A stretch of 39,680 nucleotides of DNA from Cytophagales bacterium (GTDB lineage Bacteria; Bacteroidota; Bacteroidia; Cytophagales; Cyclobacteriaceae), in NCBI GenBank assembly GCA_022360875.1, contig JAKSBZ010000366.1, forward strand, positions 1 through 39,680, written 5' to 3'. The notes under the pieces were generated by a model, which saw only the letters and a list, made by a program, of their open reading frames with translations, ran no database searches and was not told the DNA's origin. Shown one piece after another: positions 1 to 9,467 of this stretch; within the stretch, counting starts at the first letter, position 1, and each line of letters begins with the position of its first letter. A program made the translations under genes and the position numbers.

Positions 1-825
1 TTCCTTTGACACATGGTTATCGGCTTTAAAATTCGCTTTAAAATCCGGCTCAATTGAAAATTTGCCTGAATTAATTATTTTGTCGCAGTCGGCCATACAT
101 TTATCAAATTCATTTGTTCCCCAGGAAGCCGGATCGGTTGACTTGCTTTTGAACATGTGGGCATTCAAATACACGCGGGCTCTCAATGCCAATCCTGCCC
201 AGTAAGTCCATCGGCTATAGGTGGAACCGTCCACTTCCTTGCTCAACAACGGGATCACCTCGTTAAGTTCTTTAATCAGAATGTCATACACCTCGTCCTG
301 TGTGTACTGCTCTGGCAAGAAGCCTTCTTCCACATCAAACCGGTCCACATATGGTATATTGCCATACAGCGACATTAGCTGGAACAGATAGTACGCTCTG
401 ATCATGCGGACTTCGCCCAGGAACATATCCTTGTCCTCGAATTCCTGATTTTTGAGCTGAAAAAGGATTCTGTTGCATGTAGAAATTCCAGAAAAACAAC
501 TCCCCCACGGACCGCTTGAGATTCCGTCCTGATAATCAAATTTCTGTAGGTGAGCACGCTGAAAGCGCCCGCCTTCGTACCAGTGCTGTCCTCTGGTAGG
601 CGTTACCATCGTTCCGCTGGTAAGTTCAACGGCCTCCCACATAAAATCAAAAACAACTCCCCTTGCCCTCAAACTCCCGTATGCAGGAGCCAAAACAGCC
701 AATGCATCTTCCGGGGATTTTATGAATCCCTCAGCTCTGTGCTTGTCATAAATCTCTTCATCAAGGTTTACACAACCTGATAATAAGAGCAAGAACCATC
801 CGAATAATATAGATATCTTTTTCAT
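1..825 (-). CDS. SusD/RagB-like nutrient-binding lipoprotein (C-terminus cut by window edge)
   Basis: The reading frame is open from an ATG at 825 to the left edge, giving the first 275 residues. The start MKKISILFGWFLLLLSGC is a lipoprotein signal with Cys18 as the lipidated residue, as in SusD proteins, which sit on the outer face of the outer membrane and form a lid over their SusC partner. The following NLDEEIYDK segment and the tetratricopeptide-like helical stretch (FLGEVRMIRAYYLFQLMSLY) are characteristic of SusD N-terminal domains. It lies 27 bases downstream of the SusC gene on the same strand, so the two should be cotranscribed. The substrate cannot be read from the sequence; SusD families bind glycans or peptides. 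The missing C-terminal half prevents closer assignment. Confidence 0.9.
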   Translation of the reverse strand, partial: MKKISILFGWFLLLLSGCVNLDEEIYDKHRAEGFIKSPEDALAVLAPAYGSLRARGVVFDFMWEAVELTSGTMVTPTRGQHWYEGGRFQRAHLQKFDYQDGISSGPWGSCFSGISTCNRILFQLKNQEFEDKDMFLGEVRMIRAYYLFQLMSLYGNIPYVDRFDVEEGFLPEQYTQDEVYDILIKELNEVIPLLSKEVDGSTYSRWTYWAGLALRARVYLNAHMFKSKSTDPASWGTNEFDKCMADCDKIINSGKFSIEPDFKANFKADNHVSKE

Positions 826-852
826 TTTCACACTTTTAAAGATGATCACAAA

Positions 853-3800
853 TTAAAAAGTAGCGTTCAGCCCGACTGTAAACTGACGTGTGCGAGGATA
901 CAGTCCTCGTCCTTCTACTCCTGGCGTAAGTCCTGCGGCCGGCACTTCCGGATCCAGTCCTTTGTAGCCGGTCAAGGTAAGCAAATTAGCTCCTGTGGCA
1001 TAAAAGCGGATTTTCTGCAGATACTTGCTTTTTATATTGGCGGTGTATCCCACAGTAATGTTGTCAATTTTCACGTGGTCTCCTTTTTCCAGATAATAAT
1101 CTGAATACTTCGGATCATCATACAGTTTAGAGTCCAGCGCATCCTTGTATACATTCAGAGGGAACATGTACTTGTTTTCATAAAACAACCGGCGTTCGTT
1201 CAGCACGTCATAGAAGAATGCCCCCCGCATCTGAATAGTCAAATCCCACTCTTTGTAATTCATCTGGCTGGTTAGGCCCGCATAAAGCTTCGGCATACCG
1301 TTTCCGATTATTGTCTTGTCTTCTTCGGAAATATTTCCTGACCCGTCACGGTCTTTAAAGATCCACTTTCCGTCTTCGGTAAGGCCTTCGTATTGCCATC
1401 CATAAAAATTGCCCAGCGGCTCTCCTTCTTCCACTCTGTGCGAATAGGTGTTTACACCAGGGTTGCCTATTTTTCCTTGAGTAAACCATTCCTTTGAATA
1501 ATACTCATTCGACAAAGAATTCACTTTATTGGTATTGTGAGCCAGATTAAAGGACAGGTTCCAATTGAAATCTTTTGTTTTTATCGGCACAGCGTTCAAG
1601 CTGATTTCCAGTCCTCGGTTGGTTATTTCTCCAACGTTGGTCAGCATATTTCCGTACAAATTCGGCGGAACAGGAACGCTGTAGTTCCAAAGAAGATCGG
1701 TGGACACACGGTTGTAGTATTCAACCGAACCGCCAATAAGCCCCTCAAGCAAGCTGAATTCCAGCCCTACGTTCAATTCTGATTTTGTCTCCCACTTAAG
1801 GTCCGGATTGGCGTTGCTGGCAGGAACCACGCCCACAATCCATCTGTTGTTATAAAACATTCGTCCTCCGTATTTTAAGCGGGGTATTGATTCATAGGCA
1901 TTGATTGGCGAAGTGCCCGTTACGCCATAGCCTATGCGCAGCTTCAGCATTTCGAACAGCTCAACATTTTCCATAAATGCTTCGTCCGATATCAGCCAGC
2001 CGGCTGAAACTGCCGGAAACAGTCCCCATTTGTTGTTTTCTCCAAATTTCGAAGACCCTTCGCGGCGCAAACTGGCTGACACCATGTATCGCCCGTCATA
2101 ATTGTAATTCACACGGCCAAAAAAACCGATCAAATTCGCCTTCCAGTGATTGCTGGAAAGACCGGCTTTCCCCTCCTTCAAATAATTCCCCGCGCCGATG
2201 TTGTTCCAGCCAAAGTCATCATTCAAAAAGCTGCTGTTATTCGCACTGAATCCGTCACCTTCAGCTTCCTGAAACGAGTACCCCGCCATCAGGTTAATAT
2301 TGTGGTCGCCAAAATTATTGTCATAATCCAAAGTGAATTCAGCCGTCTTGTCCGTTGACCACCTGGCTGACCTGTTGGCACGGCCACCCCATCCTCCGTT
2401 AACACTGGAGTAATGATCTTTTTCTATATATGAGCCGTGGTTTCCTTTATACGACTGGTAAGCCACCATTCCTGTGGCTTTAAGACCTTCTACAACTTCC
2501 AGCTGAGCCCGCAGACTTCCTAAAAAATTGTTGCCCCTATTTTCAGCGCTTTTTTGTTTGATGAAAGCTACCGGATTGTAATAATCCCATCCGTCTATTT
2601 CAAAAAAATTTCCGTCCAAATCATATACCGGCAGAGTAGGATTCCGTATCTGCGCCTGATTAAGCGTGCCTGTATTGGACGGAGTGCTTATTGCCGAACG
2701 GTTTTGCAAATTAAGCGTCAACTGCAGCTTATCGTCCATTGCCCAATGATTAGCACTTAAACGAACCGAAAATTCTTCACGGTCATTGCTGATCATTATC
2801 CCTTCCGCATTGCGGTAATTTACCGAGGCCAAATAAGAGCTTTTCTTTGTACCCCCTTTGTATTGCAATGCATGAGAGTGCGTGAATGCCGTTCGGGTCA
2901 GTTCATCAAACCAATCAGTGCTGCCCGCGTAATCTTTCATCGACTTTGCCTTTTCGTTCGGGTAACCAGCTTCCTTTTGGCTTTCCATGTAGTTTCTCCA
3001 GTCACCGGCCGACAGCATATCCGGAAATTCCACCATTCTTTCCACCGTTGCATAAGCAGAATAACTTACCTCGGGATTAACCATTCCTTTGGAAGATTTT
3101 GTAGTCACCAGAATAACCCCGGCGGTGCCCCTAGTTCCGTAAATCGCCGCTGCCGACCCGTCTTTCAGCACGTCTATCGATTCGATGTCTTCAGGACGAA
3201 GTGTGTTGATATCTCCTCCCGGCACTCCGTCTATTACGATAAGCGGCGAAGCGTTTCCTTTTAGTGTTGAGATCCCGCGAATAAGAATGTTCAGTCCCGC
3301 ATTAGGATCTCCGCTGCTTTTGGTAATTGCCAGCCCGGCTACTTTACCCTGGATAACCTGCAGCGGACTGCCCACTGATCCCTGCACAAACTGATCGCTG
3401 TTCACTTTGGCAACACTGCTGGTCACTTCTTCTTTTTTCATGGTTCCGTAACCCACAACCACTATCTCCTCGAGCTTTTTTACATCCGGCAACAGCACAA
3501 CTTCCAAATCGGTCTGCCCGCTGTAATCAATCTCCCGGCTTGCATAGCCAACATAACTGAAAATAAGCACGCTCTCTGGCTTTACCTTCAATGAGAATTC
3601 TCCGTCCACATTAGTAATTGTTCCGTTAGTTGTGTTTTTTTCCGAAACACTGACGCCAACCAGCGGAAACCCATCAGAATCCTTAACCACTCCGCGAACG
3701 GTAACCTGCTGTGCCTTATTTTTTAAAACTGCTTTTGCATTTTTGCTTTTCGCTTTTTTCTTTTTAACAATAAGCTGCTGATTATAAATGGCATATTCCA

Positions 3801-4083
3801 GACTAGAATGACTTGTAAAAATACCTTTTAAAAGTTCGTCCAAAGTCTTATACTCATCGTCGAATTTTACCTTCACGTCCAAATCAACATCTTCGCTGTC
3901 AAAAACAACGGCCAATCCGGTTTTTTTCTCAATAAATTTGAAAAGCTCCTTGTAAGTGAGAGATCTCTCCTTCAGCCAATTGTTATTAGCTACAGCAGTC
4001 CCTGACAATATAAAAAAAAGAACAAATACAAAGCTTATTCCTATATTCCTACAGGAAAAATGACAGTATAATTTTTTTTTCAT
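853..4083 (-). CDS. SusC/RagA-type TonB-dependent transporter with N-terminal STN signalling domain
   Basis: This 1076-residue protein is an outer-membrane importer powered by TonB. In order it shows a signal peptide (about 1-32), an STN (secretin/TonB short N-terminal) domain (about 35-108), a carboxypeptidase-regulatory-like beta-sandwich (about 126-210), a plug with the usual SusC signature VVVGYGTMKKEEVTSSVAKV, and a long 22-strand-type barrel ending in the aromatic residue of FTVGLNATF. SusC proteins with an STN domain usually signal through a FecR-like anti-sigma factor, and one lies immediately upstream (4280-5362). SusD follows after 27 bases. The system should import an oligomeric nutrient and switch on its own transcription when the substrate is bound. 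The substrate is unknown: no degradative enzyme lies next to the pair inside the window. Confidence 0.95.
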   Translation of the reverse strand: MKKKLYCHFSCRNIGISFVFVLFFILSGTAVANNNWLKERSLTYKELFKFIEKKTGLAVVFDSEDVDLDVKVKFDDEYKTLDELLKGIFTSHSSLEYAIYNQQLIVKKKKAKSKNAKAVLKNKAQQVTVRGVVKDSDGFPLVGVSVSEKNTTNGTITNVDGEFSLKVKPESVLIFSYVGYASREIDYSGQTDLEVVLLPDVKKLEEIVVVGYGTMKKEEVTSSVAKVNSDQFVQGSVGSPLQVIQGKVAGLAITKSSGDPNAGLNILIRGISTLKGNASPLIVIDGVPGGDINTLRPEDIESIDVLKDGSAAAIYGTRGTAGVILVTTKSSKGMVNPEVSYSAYATVERMVEFPDMLSAGDWRNYMESQKEAGYPNEKAKSMKDYAGSTDWFDELTRTAFTHSHALQYKGGTKKSSYLASVNYRNAEGIMISNDREEFSVRLSANHWAMDDKLQLTLNLQNRSAISTPSNTGTLNQAQIRNPTLPVYDLDGNFFEIDGWDYYNPVAFIKQKSAENRGNNFLGSLRAQLEVVEGLKATGMVAYQSYKGNHGSYIEKDHYSSVNGGWGGRANRSARWSTDKTAEFTLDYDNNFGDHNINLMAGYSFQEAEGDGFSANNSSFLNDDFGWNNIGAGNYLKEGKAGLSSNHWKANLIGFFGRVNYNYDGRYMVSASLRREGSSKFGENNKWGLFPAVSAGWLISDEAFMENVELFEMLKLRIGYGVTGTSPINAYESIPRLKYGGRMFYNNRWIVGVVPASNANPDLKWETKSELNVGLEFSLLEGLIGGSVEYYNRVSTDLLWNYSVPVPPNLYGNMLTNVGEITNRGLEISLNAVPIKTKDFNWNLSFNLAHNTNKVNSLSNEYYSKEWFTQGKIGNPGVNTYSHRVEEGEPLGNFYGWQYEGLTEDGKWIFKDRDGSGNISEEDKTIIGNGMPKLYAGLTSQMNYKEWDLTIQMRGAFFYDVLNERRLFYENKYMFPLNVYKDALDSKLYDDPKYSDYYLEKGDHVKIDNITVGYTANIKSKYLQKIRFYATGANLLTLTGYKGLDPEVPAAGLTPGVEGRGLYPRTRQFTVGLNATF

Positions 4084-4279
4084 AACTTCGAAAAATTGAA
4101 TAATTATTACTTCAGAAAAGAAGGAGTTCCGGCGGAATTATCACTTTGCCAAATTCATAATTCCGTTGTGCTTCTTCTTTTTGGTAAAAAAGATAGGAGT
4201 GACTGTTTCTGAAACAGTTTCCGATCATGCATGCTCTACCAAAGCAAGCCTGTTTTTCATGTATTTATTTTTACATAGG

Positions 4280-5362
4280 CTATAGTTTTTGTGAATAATC
4301 GATTATTACATCATTATCGCTGACATCAATCGTCCAGCCCTTCATAATTCTTAGTGTTTCCAGAAATTCCTCCATCTCATCGCGCTTGAACATTCCGTTA
4401 ATACGGGCATTCAAGCAGCCTTCGTCTTTGCATTTTATTCGGAATCCATAAAACCGCTCTATTTTCGTCAGAATTTTCTTAAGCGGCTGCCCCTGAAGCA
4501 AAAGCCTGTGCCTCGTCCAGGTAGTGACTGTTTCTGGCTCGAATGGCCGAAGATTTATGCGTTTTTCTCCCGTCTTTTTGGGTAAAAAAACTATTTGCTG
4601 TTTGGGATTCAATGTTTTGTTTACCTTTTTCCCGGCATTAAGATTCACTTCTACCAGCCCTTCTACAAGACTGGTAACCGAAATCGAATCCTTCTGATAA
4701 TCCATCAGGTTAAACGTAGTGCCAAGCACTTTCACCTCCGAAAAAGGAGATTTCACAACAAACGGTTTATATTTATTTTTCTGAACTCTAAACAACCCTT
4801 CGCCATTCATAAAAAGTCGCCTTGTTTTCTTTTCAAAAGGATATGAAAAGGTCAAAACACTTCCAGCGTTCAAACTGACAACACTTCTGTCAGGCAAAAC
4901 AACTTCTCTTATTTCTCCCACTCCTACCGAGAGCTTTACGGTACACTGGCTTGAAACGTCCTTAAAAACAAGCCGTTTTTTATCCTTGCAGATATGCACT
5001 AACGGAGCAAGAGCAGAATCTTCTTCCACAGCAGATAGAGTGTACGATTTCCCGTTTTTGAAAGAAAGGTTCGTTTCACCTTGCACATATTGCATATTCC
5101 AAGCAAGGTTTTCTTCTTCCTTGCTCACAGGTGTTTGGCTCCGGTAAAGAACTGCTGTCCATAGAATAGCAAGGCTGAAACAAGCCGCAAGGCCCAGCTT
5201 CCATATGCGGTATTCAATCCCCATGAAAGCAGTCGGTTCATCCTTGATTCCACACAGTCGGCTAACGCTTTTCCATGACGTTTCCAAGTCAAAAAGCTGT
5301 TCTTTTTTCCTAATATTGGACCATTTCAACCTCTTCAGTATCTCTTTATCTCCGATCTCCAT
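4280..5362 (-). CDS. FecR-family anti-sigma factor
   Basis: This 360-residue inner-membrane regulator has a cytoplasmic N-terminus of about 50 residues that should hold the sigma factor, one transmembrane segment (about 54-73), a periplasmic FecR domain (about 143-240, with the typical VVLPDRSVVSLNAGS and FVVKSPFSEVKVLGTTFN motifs) and a C-terminal STN-like DUF4974 domain (about 290-356). It lies 196 bases upstream of the STN-type SusC on the same strand, and a candidate cognate sigma factor is divergent from it. By analogy with FecA-FecR-FecI, the SusC STN domain would contact the periplasmic part and release the sigma factor. Domain assignment is clear; the pairing is inferred from gene order. 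Confidence 0.93.
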   Translation of the reverse strand: MEIGDKEILKRLKWSNIRKKEQLFDLETSWKSVSRLCGIKDEPTAFMGIEYRIWKLGLAACFSLAILWTAVLYRSQTPVSKEEENLAWNMQYVQGETNLSFKNGKSYTLSAVEEDSALAPLVHICKDKKRLVFKDVSSQCTVKLSVGVGEIREVVLPDRSVVSLNAGSVLTFSYPFEKKTRRLFMNGEGLFRVQKNKYKPFVVKSPFSEVKVLGTTFNLMDYQKDSISVTSLVEGLVEVNLNAGKKVNKTLNPKQQIVFLPKKTGEKRINLRPFEPETVTTWTRHRLLLQGQPLKKILTKIERFYGFRIKCKDEGCLNARINGMFKRDEMEEFLETLRIMKGWTIDVSDNDVIIDYSQKL

Positions 5363-5911
5363 TTACTTTTAATAATTTTGCGAACACGCTTTCATTCCAC
5401 TTACATAACCAAGAGCAAAAAAATAAAAAGGACCCTACGATATTTTTCAATATTTGCGAAAAATATAAAAACAGACCTTATTAAAAGCCTCGAATTACAT
5501 TAATTTAAAAATTAAAAATTTTCAAGAGAAATATTAATACTGAAGATTACCTTCATCAAATTTCTAACACAACAATCCACAGAGTACCGAAAAACGTCTG
5601 TTCTTCAGCCACTTAACACAGACACAGAGGCAATATTGACTATGCGTTCTTCCCAAGCAGTTAGGGCGAACACAAAAACTCCCTTTTTCCTTCTGCTGCA
5701 GCAAAACACATGATCATGATAAAACACTAATCATAGCCGAAAAAATTAAATTGTTTCACTTTGCGATATTTATTAACTATTAAATGACTGAAACTATTAA
5801 ACTATAAAACATTTTTTTAATATACATTTAATATTATTTTTGATTAATAGGTTCTGCCCTTCTACTTTCAAAACTTTTTTAAGGCTTGTTTCCGATTAGT
5901 TCGAGTAATTT
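5363..5911. other. AT-rich divergent intergenic region between fecR-like and ECF sigma genes
   Basis: This 549-base stretch carries no convincing gene. It must contain the leftward promoter of the FecR-SusC-SusD unit and the rightward promoter of the sigma gene. A TATTTTTG at 5835-5842 fits the Bacteroidota -7 consensus TAnnTTTG on the plus strand, 70 bases before the sigma start, but I found no matching TTTG at -33. A short palindrome CATGATCATG lies at 5709-5718. Neither is strong evidence of a regulatory site. Confidence 0.5.
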
Positions 5912-6493
5912 ATGAATCCGGTATTATTTAAAAAGCTCTTTACCCAATACTTTAACGACTTGTGTCTTTACGCCTTTCACTTTGTGAAAAACGAAGACAC
6001 GGCAAAAGACATTGTTCAGGAAGCCTTCGTCACCGTTTGGGAAAACAAATCTCGAACAGACATATCGAATCATAAGGCATATCTTTTCAAAATTGTGAAA
6101 AGCAGCGCTTTTCGGCATTTAAGCAAAATGACCGGAAAAATCAACCCCGCCTGCAGTCTGTCAGATGTGCTTTCTGCCGAGCAAAGACTTATTATTCAAG
6201 ATGAGTTTACCATACTTGAAGATCTTCTTGACCACGTGCCCTTAAAAAGCCGCGAAATTTTCGAAATGAGCCGAACTATGAACATGAAATACGCTGAAAT
6301 TGCTGAGGAGCTGAATATTAGCGTAAAAACCGTAGAAAAACATATTTCTCAAGTGCTTCACTTCCTTCTGAACGAGCTGGAAAGAAGAGATATCCACCTT
6401 AAGGCTTATTTTCAGACCTCCAGAAAAAAATCCAGAAGAGAAGTCTCAGAGCGTCTTTTGATTATGCTGGCAGCCTTTTATTATGCCGCGTAA
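5912..6493 (+). CDS. ECF-type RNA polymerase sigma factor (RpoE/FecI-like)
   Basis: This 193-residue protein has the two ECF sigma domains: region 2 at about 6-72 (FNDLCLYAFHFVKNEDTAKD, then DIVQEAFVTVWENK) and region 4 at about 100-155 (helix-turn-helix MKYAEIAEELNISVKTVEKH). A non-standard tail of about 35 residues follows region 4, with a basic stretch (RKKSRR) and a hydrophobic end. It is divergent from the FecR-like gene, 549 bases away, whereas in many Bacteroidota SUS loci the sigma gene precedes fecR on the same strand. It probably directs transcription of the FecR/SusCD unit; this is inferred from position. A bidirectional terminator follows at 6636-6664. Confidence 0.93.
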   Translation: MNPVLFKKLFTQYFNDLCLYAFHFVKNEDTAKDIVQEAFVTVWENKSRTDISNHKAYLFKIVKSSAFRHLSKMTGKINPACSLSDVLSAEQRLIIQDEFTILEDLLDHVPLKSREIFEMSRTMNMKYAEIAEELNISVKTVEKHISQVLHFLLNELERRDIHLKAYFQTSRKKSRREVSERLLIMLAAFYYAA

Positions 6494-6635
6494 GCCGCAC
6501 ATATCTATTCCTCCCCTGCATTGCCTAAGCCTTTGTTTACAAAAATTTCATTATTCAAAAAATACTGTGGACCAAATTCAAAAAGAAGAGTGTGTTCGGC
6601 ATCGCACAAATAGCATTATGTTAAACACCTGACTC

Positions 6636-6664
6636 AAAAAAAAGACAGGCTAAGCCTGTCTTTT
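6636..6664. terminator. Bidirectional rho-independent terminator between sigma gene and pepT
   Basis: Perfect arms GACAGGC (6644-6650) and GCCTGTC (6654-6660) enclose a three-base loop. A run of A lies to the left and TTTT to the right, so the hairpin can act on both strands. It separates the convergent sigma gene and pepT. Confidence 0.85.
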
Positions 6665-6682
6665 CAGTTAAATCGTATTTTG

Positions 6683-7921
6683 TTACTTGCCGAACTTATC
6701 CATGGTTTTCACTGCCACCTTGCATATCAGATCCGTCGCCAGTTCCATGGACTCAACCGCCACATACTCGTAACGCCCGTGAAAGTTGTGCCCTCCGGCA
6801 AAGATATTCGGACAAGGCAATCCCATAAACGACAGACGCGAACCGTCAGTGCCTCCGCGGATCGGCTTAACAATCGGCGTGATTCCCATATCCTTCATTA
6901 CTTCCTCGACAGTTTCCACTACGTGGAAAACCGGTTTGATCTTCTCGCCCATGTTGTAGTACTGATCGAACATACGCAGCTCTACTGTTCCCTCTCCGTA
7001 CTGTTCGTTGAATCGTTTTACCGTTTTCTCCAGAAACTCTTTTCTTTCATTGAATATATTTCTGTCGTGATCGCGCACAATGTATTCCAGCGTAGTCTTT
7101 TCGACGCCTCCCTCCATGCTTGTCAAATGGAAAAACCCTTGACGCTCGTCGGTTCTTTCCGGAATTTCATCCGCCGGAAGCGCCTTGATAAAGCTTGATG
7201 CAACCAGCATTGAATTTCTCATTTTGTTCTTAGCCTCGCCCGGATGAACCATCTTACCGGCAAAAGAAAGTTTTGCATAAGCAGCATTGAAACTCTCATA
7301 CTCCAGCTCACCTACGCGGCCTCCGTCTATAGTATAAGCCCATTCCGCCCCGAATTTATCCACGTCAAATTTGTCAGCGCCACGGCCTACTTCCTCATCC
7401 GGCGTTATACAAACCCGGATTTTTCCGTGCTCGATCTCCGGATGCTCCAGCATGTACTCCATTGCCGACACGATTTCAGTCACTCCGGCTTTGTCATCAG
7501 CTCCCAGCAAAGTTGTTCCGTCCGTCGTTATAAGAGTCTGTCCCTTATAAAGAAGCATTTCAGGAAACTCCTCAGGATCCAAGACTATTTTCTCGTCTTT
7601 ATTCAGCAAAATAGGCTGGCCTGCGTAGTTTTCATGAAACTGAGGATTGACATTCTCACCCGAAAAATCAGGCGATGTATCCATATGAGCCACAAATCCT
7701 ATCGTAGGCACCTCACGCTCTGTATTGGACGGCAGCGTAGCCATTACATAACCATTCTCGTCCAGACTAACGTCCTCAAGCCCCAGCCCCTTCAGCTCCT
7801 CAACTAAGTACTTGGCCATATCAAACTGCCTTGTAGTGCTCGGTATGTTTTCCTTCCCGAATTCGGAAGTGGTATGAAAGCTAACGTATTTCAAAAACCG
7901 CTTGACAATTCTATCTCTCAT
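6683..7921 (-). CDS. pepT: Peptidase T (tripeptide aminopeptidase, M20 family)
   Basis: This cytoplasmic metallopeptidase removes the N-terminal residue of tripeptides. From the ATG at 7921 it has 412 residues, matching the family length. The frame runs open to 8029, but the 36 extra residues are low quality and unlike any PepT N-terminus, so I chose the internal start MRDRIVKRFLKYVSF. Expected metal and catalytic residues are present: GFVAHMDTSPD (His79, Asp81), LLGADDKAGV (bridging Asp142), ITPDEEVG (Glu176-Glu177), Asp199 in YTIDGG, and His378 in AGGHNFHGRYE. It is transcribed alone, convergent with the sigma gene, and probably recycles peptides. Confidence 0.96.
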   Translation of the reverse strand: MRDRIVKRFLKYVSFHTTSEFGKENIPSTTRQFDMAKYLVEELKGLGLEDVSLDENGYVMATLPSNTEREVPTIGFVAHMDTSPDFSGENVNPQFHENYAGQPILLNKDEKIVLDPEEFPEMLLYKGQTLITTDGTTLLGADDKAGVTEIVSAMEYMLEHPEIEHGKIRVCITPDEEVGRGADKFDVDKFGAEWAYTIDGGRVGELEYESFNAAYAKLSFAGKMVHPGEAKNKMRNSMLVASSFIKALPADEIPERTDERQGFFHLTSMEGGVEKTTLEYIVRDHDRNIFNERKEFLEKTVKRFNEQYGEGTVELRMFDQYYNMGEKIKPVFHVVETVEEVMKDMGITPIVKPIRGGTDGSRLSFMGLPCPNIFAGGHNFHGRYEYVAVESMELATDLICKVAVKTMDKFGK

Positions 7922-8453
7922 ATTTTTTGAATTTTTATTGAAAAAAGCACAGGGTGCTGTATGTCCTTTAAAAAAGAAAAAGGGCTCAATGCAAGTTAAC
8001 CCGTTTTCCGGCAACTCACTTAGGTTCAACTGCGCCGCGATATCCCGCTTTGCAATTACGCTCTCCTTCCGAGCTAAATTATTGAATTTTCAAATGAAAA
8101 CAAATCCAAGACTGCTCATTGAGCTTATTTCCACGAGCCGCGCCAGAAAAATCGCCGATGGCAGCACACAGCAAAATAATTTCGCCGGCTCTGTCCGCAC
8201 TGGACAACACGAAAACCGAATTTTGAAAAAATCTACCTGAAATTATTTTATTGTTTTTTAAATATTTTCCTTATATTAAAAAGGAAAACCAGCATGAATC
8301 AAACAGGTGAAAACACAAAACCTGCAAACAGTATTCAGTATTAATTTCTTCTAAAGAAAGAAAAAGGGCTCTAACGATTTATCCGCATCCTCCAATGCGG
8401 CTGTGCTTAATGCTATACATAAGATTAGATTCTAACTACAAACCGATTTTTTT
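7922..8453. other. Intergenic region between pepT and the DoxX gene
   Basis: This 532-base region lies between two divergent genes and should contain both promoters. The open frames crossing it are extensions or shadows of pepT. An inverted repeat with 6-base arms CCGCAT and ATGCGG (8383-8400, 6-base loop) lies 53 bases before the DoxX start; it has no T run and could be a regulator site or leader hairpin. I see nothing else. Confidence 0.4.
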
Positions 8454-8861
8454 ATGAATCCAAACATGAGCCATCTCGGGTTGCTCGTTCTTCGGTTAGG
8501 CGTGGGCGGCCTTATGCTTTTTCACGGCATCCACAAACTGCAGCACGGACTGCAGCCCATCAAAAAAATGCTTAGCCAGAATAATCTCCCCGAACTCCTC
8601 GCCTACGGCGTGCCTGCGGGAGAAGTTCTGGCTCCGTTGCTTATTATCCTGGGATACAAAACTCGCATCGGCGGCGCGCTTCAGGCCTTTACCATGCTTA
8701 TGTCCCTGTATATCGCCTATGGCGCCGGCACATTTGAGATCAATAAATACGGCGGACTTGCCGCAGAGCTCAATCTGCTGTTCTTGGCAGGGAGCCTGGC
8801 GCTTTGCCTTACAGGAGCCGGAAAATATTCAATAAGCAAAGGAAAAGGCAAATGGGACTAA
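8454..8861 (+). CDS. DoxX family membrane protein
   Basis: This 135-residue protein has four predicted transmembrane helices and the DoxX N-terminal pattern LGLLVLRLGVGGLMLFHGIHK. The second helix has the typical PAGEVLAPLLIILG and the third TRIGGALQAFTMLMSL. DoxX proteins belong to the inner membrane; some have been linked to quinone or thiol oxidation and oxidative-stress responses, but most, including this type, have no assigned reaction. Either the ATG at 8454 or the one at 8466 could be used. It stands alone between divergent pepT and a small unknown gene. Confidence 0.88.
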   Translation: MNPNMSHLGLLVLRLGVGGLMLFHGIHKLQHGLQPIKKMLSQNNLPELLAYGVPAGEVLAPLLIILGYKTRIGGALQAFTMLMSLYIAYGAGTFEINKYGGLAAELNLLFLAGSLALCLTGAGKYSISKGKGKWD

Positions 8862-9072
8862 AAAAACTTCGTTTTTGCAGGAAACCCGACTCCAATCCAG
8901 AATTGTTCACCGCACTCCTTTTCCCTGTTATAAATACGGGAACAGTTTGTGCGGCCCAACATATTGCAGCTCATGAAAGCAAATACTGCTCATATCCTGC
9001 AAATTCATCCCGTGCAGCACCAAACAGGCCGCTGCAACATCCCCTTCGACTTCTTTACACCAATATAATAAT

Positions 9073-9375
9073 ATGCTTATGGATACTCATGAACAAAACT
9101 CGGAGAACCGTACATCACTGCTCACAGCAGAGCGATCCCAAAGCTCCAACCCGGAGATGAAAATCTTTTGCGAAAACAACACGCTCTCGCTGCGAAACAG
9201 GCCTGTCAATCCCGAGAATGAGCTGGTCATCCAGTCCCTGTCCAATCCTTCAATTGCTGTCCATTACAATGTTGAGAGCGACTTTCCTCTCACTCACGAA
9301 TTCATCCAAGGTAACTATCTGGTCTATTACCGGACTAAAGAATATTTTACGTGCCAAAAACTGGTACTGAACTAA
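9073..9375 (+). CDS. Hypothetical protein, 100 residues
   Basis: I do not recognise this protein. It is hydrophilic, with no signal peptide or membrane segment. The first 30 residues are polar and probably disordered; the C-terminal half (from ENELVIQSLSNPSIAVHYN to YRTKEYFTCQKLVLN) alternates as beta strands would. It begins 211 bases after the DoxX gene and is closed by a strong terminator hairpin three bases past its stop, which supports it being a real transcribed gene. The ATG at 9079 is an alternative start. Confidence 0.55.
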   Translation: MLMDTHEQNSENRTSLLTAERSQSSNPEMKIFCENNTLSLRNRPVNPENELVIQSLSNPSIAVHYNVESDFPLTHEFIQGNYLVYYRTKEYFTCQKLVLN

Positions 9376-9378
9376 GCC

Positions 9379-9400
9379 AAGTGCCTTCGGGCACTTTTTT
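9379..9400 (+). terminator. Rho-independent terminator after the 100-residue unknown gene
   Basis: Stem AAGTGCC and GGCACTT around a TTCG tetraloop, followed by a T run (9379-9400). It starts three bases after the TAA stop of the upstream gene and ends transcription before hrpB. Confidence 0.9.
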
Positions 9401-9467
9401 GCTTCTCCTCCCCTCCCTTTATCCCCGAAAAGCTCGTATCTTGCGCCGTTAACGACACGAGATGTAA

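Noticed and set aside
5709-5718. CATGATCATG as an operator of the sigma or fecR gene
   Set aside because: A single 10-base palindrome in AT-rich DNA with no second copy; it is too easily expected by chance.
8861-8876. AAAAAAC-TTC-GTTTTT as terminator of the DoxX gene
   Set aside because: The stem is almost entirely A-T pairs with a three-base loop and would be too weak to be called.
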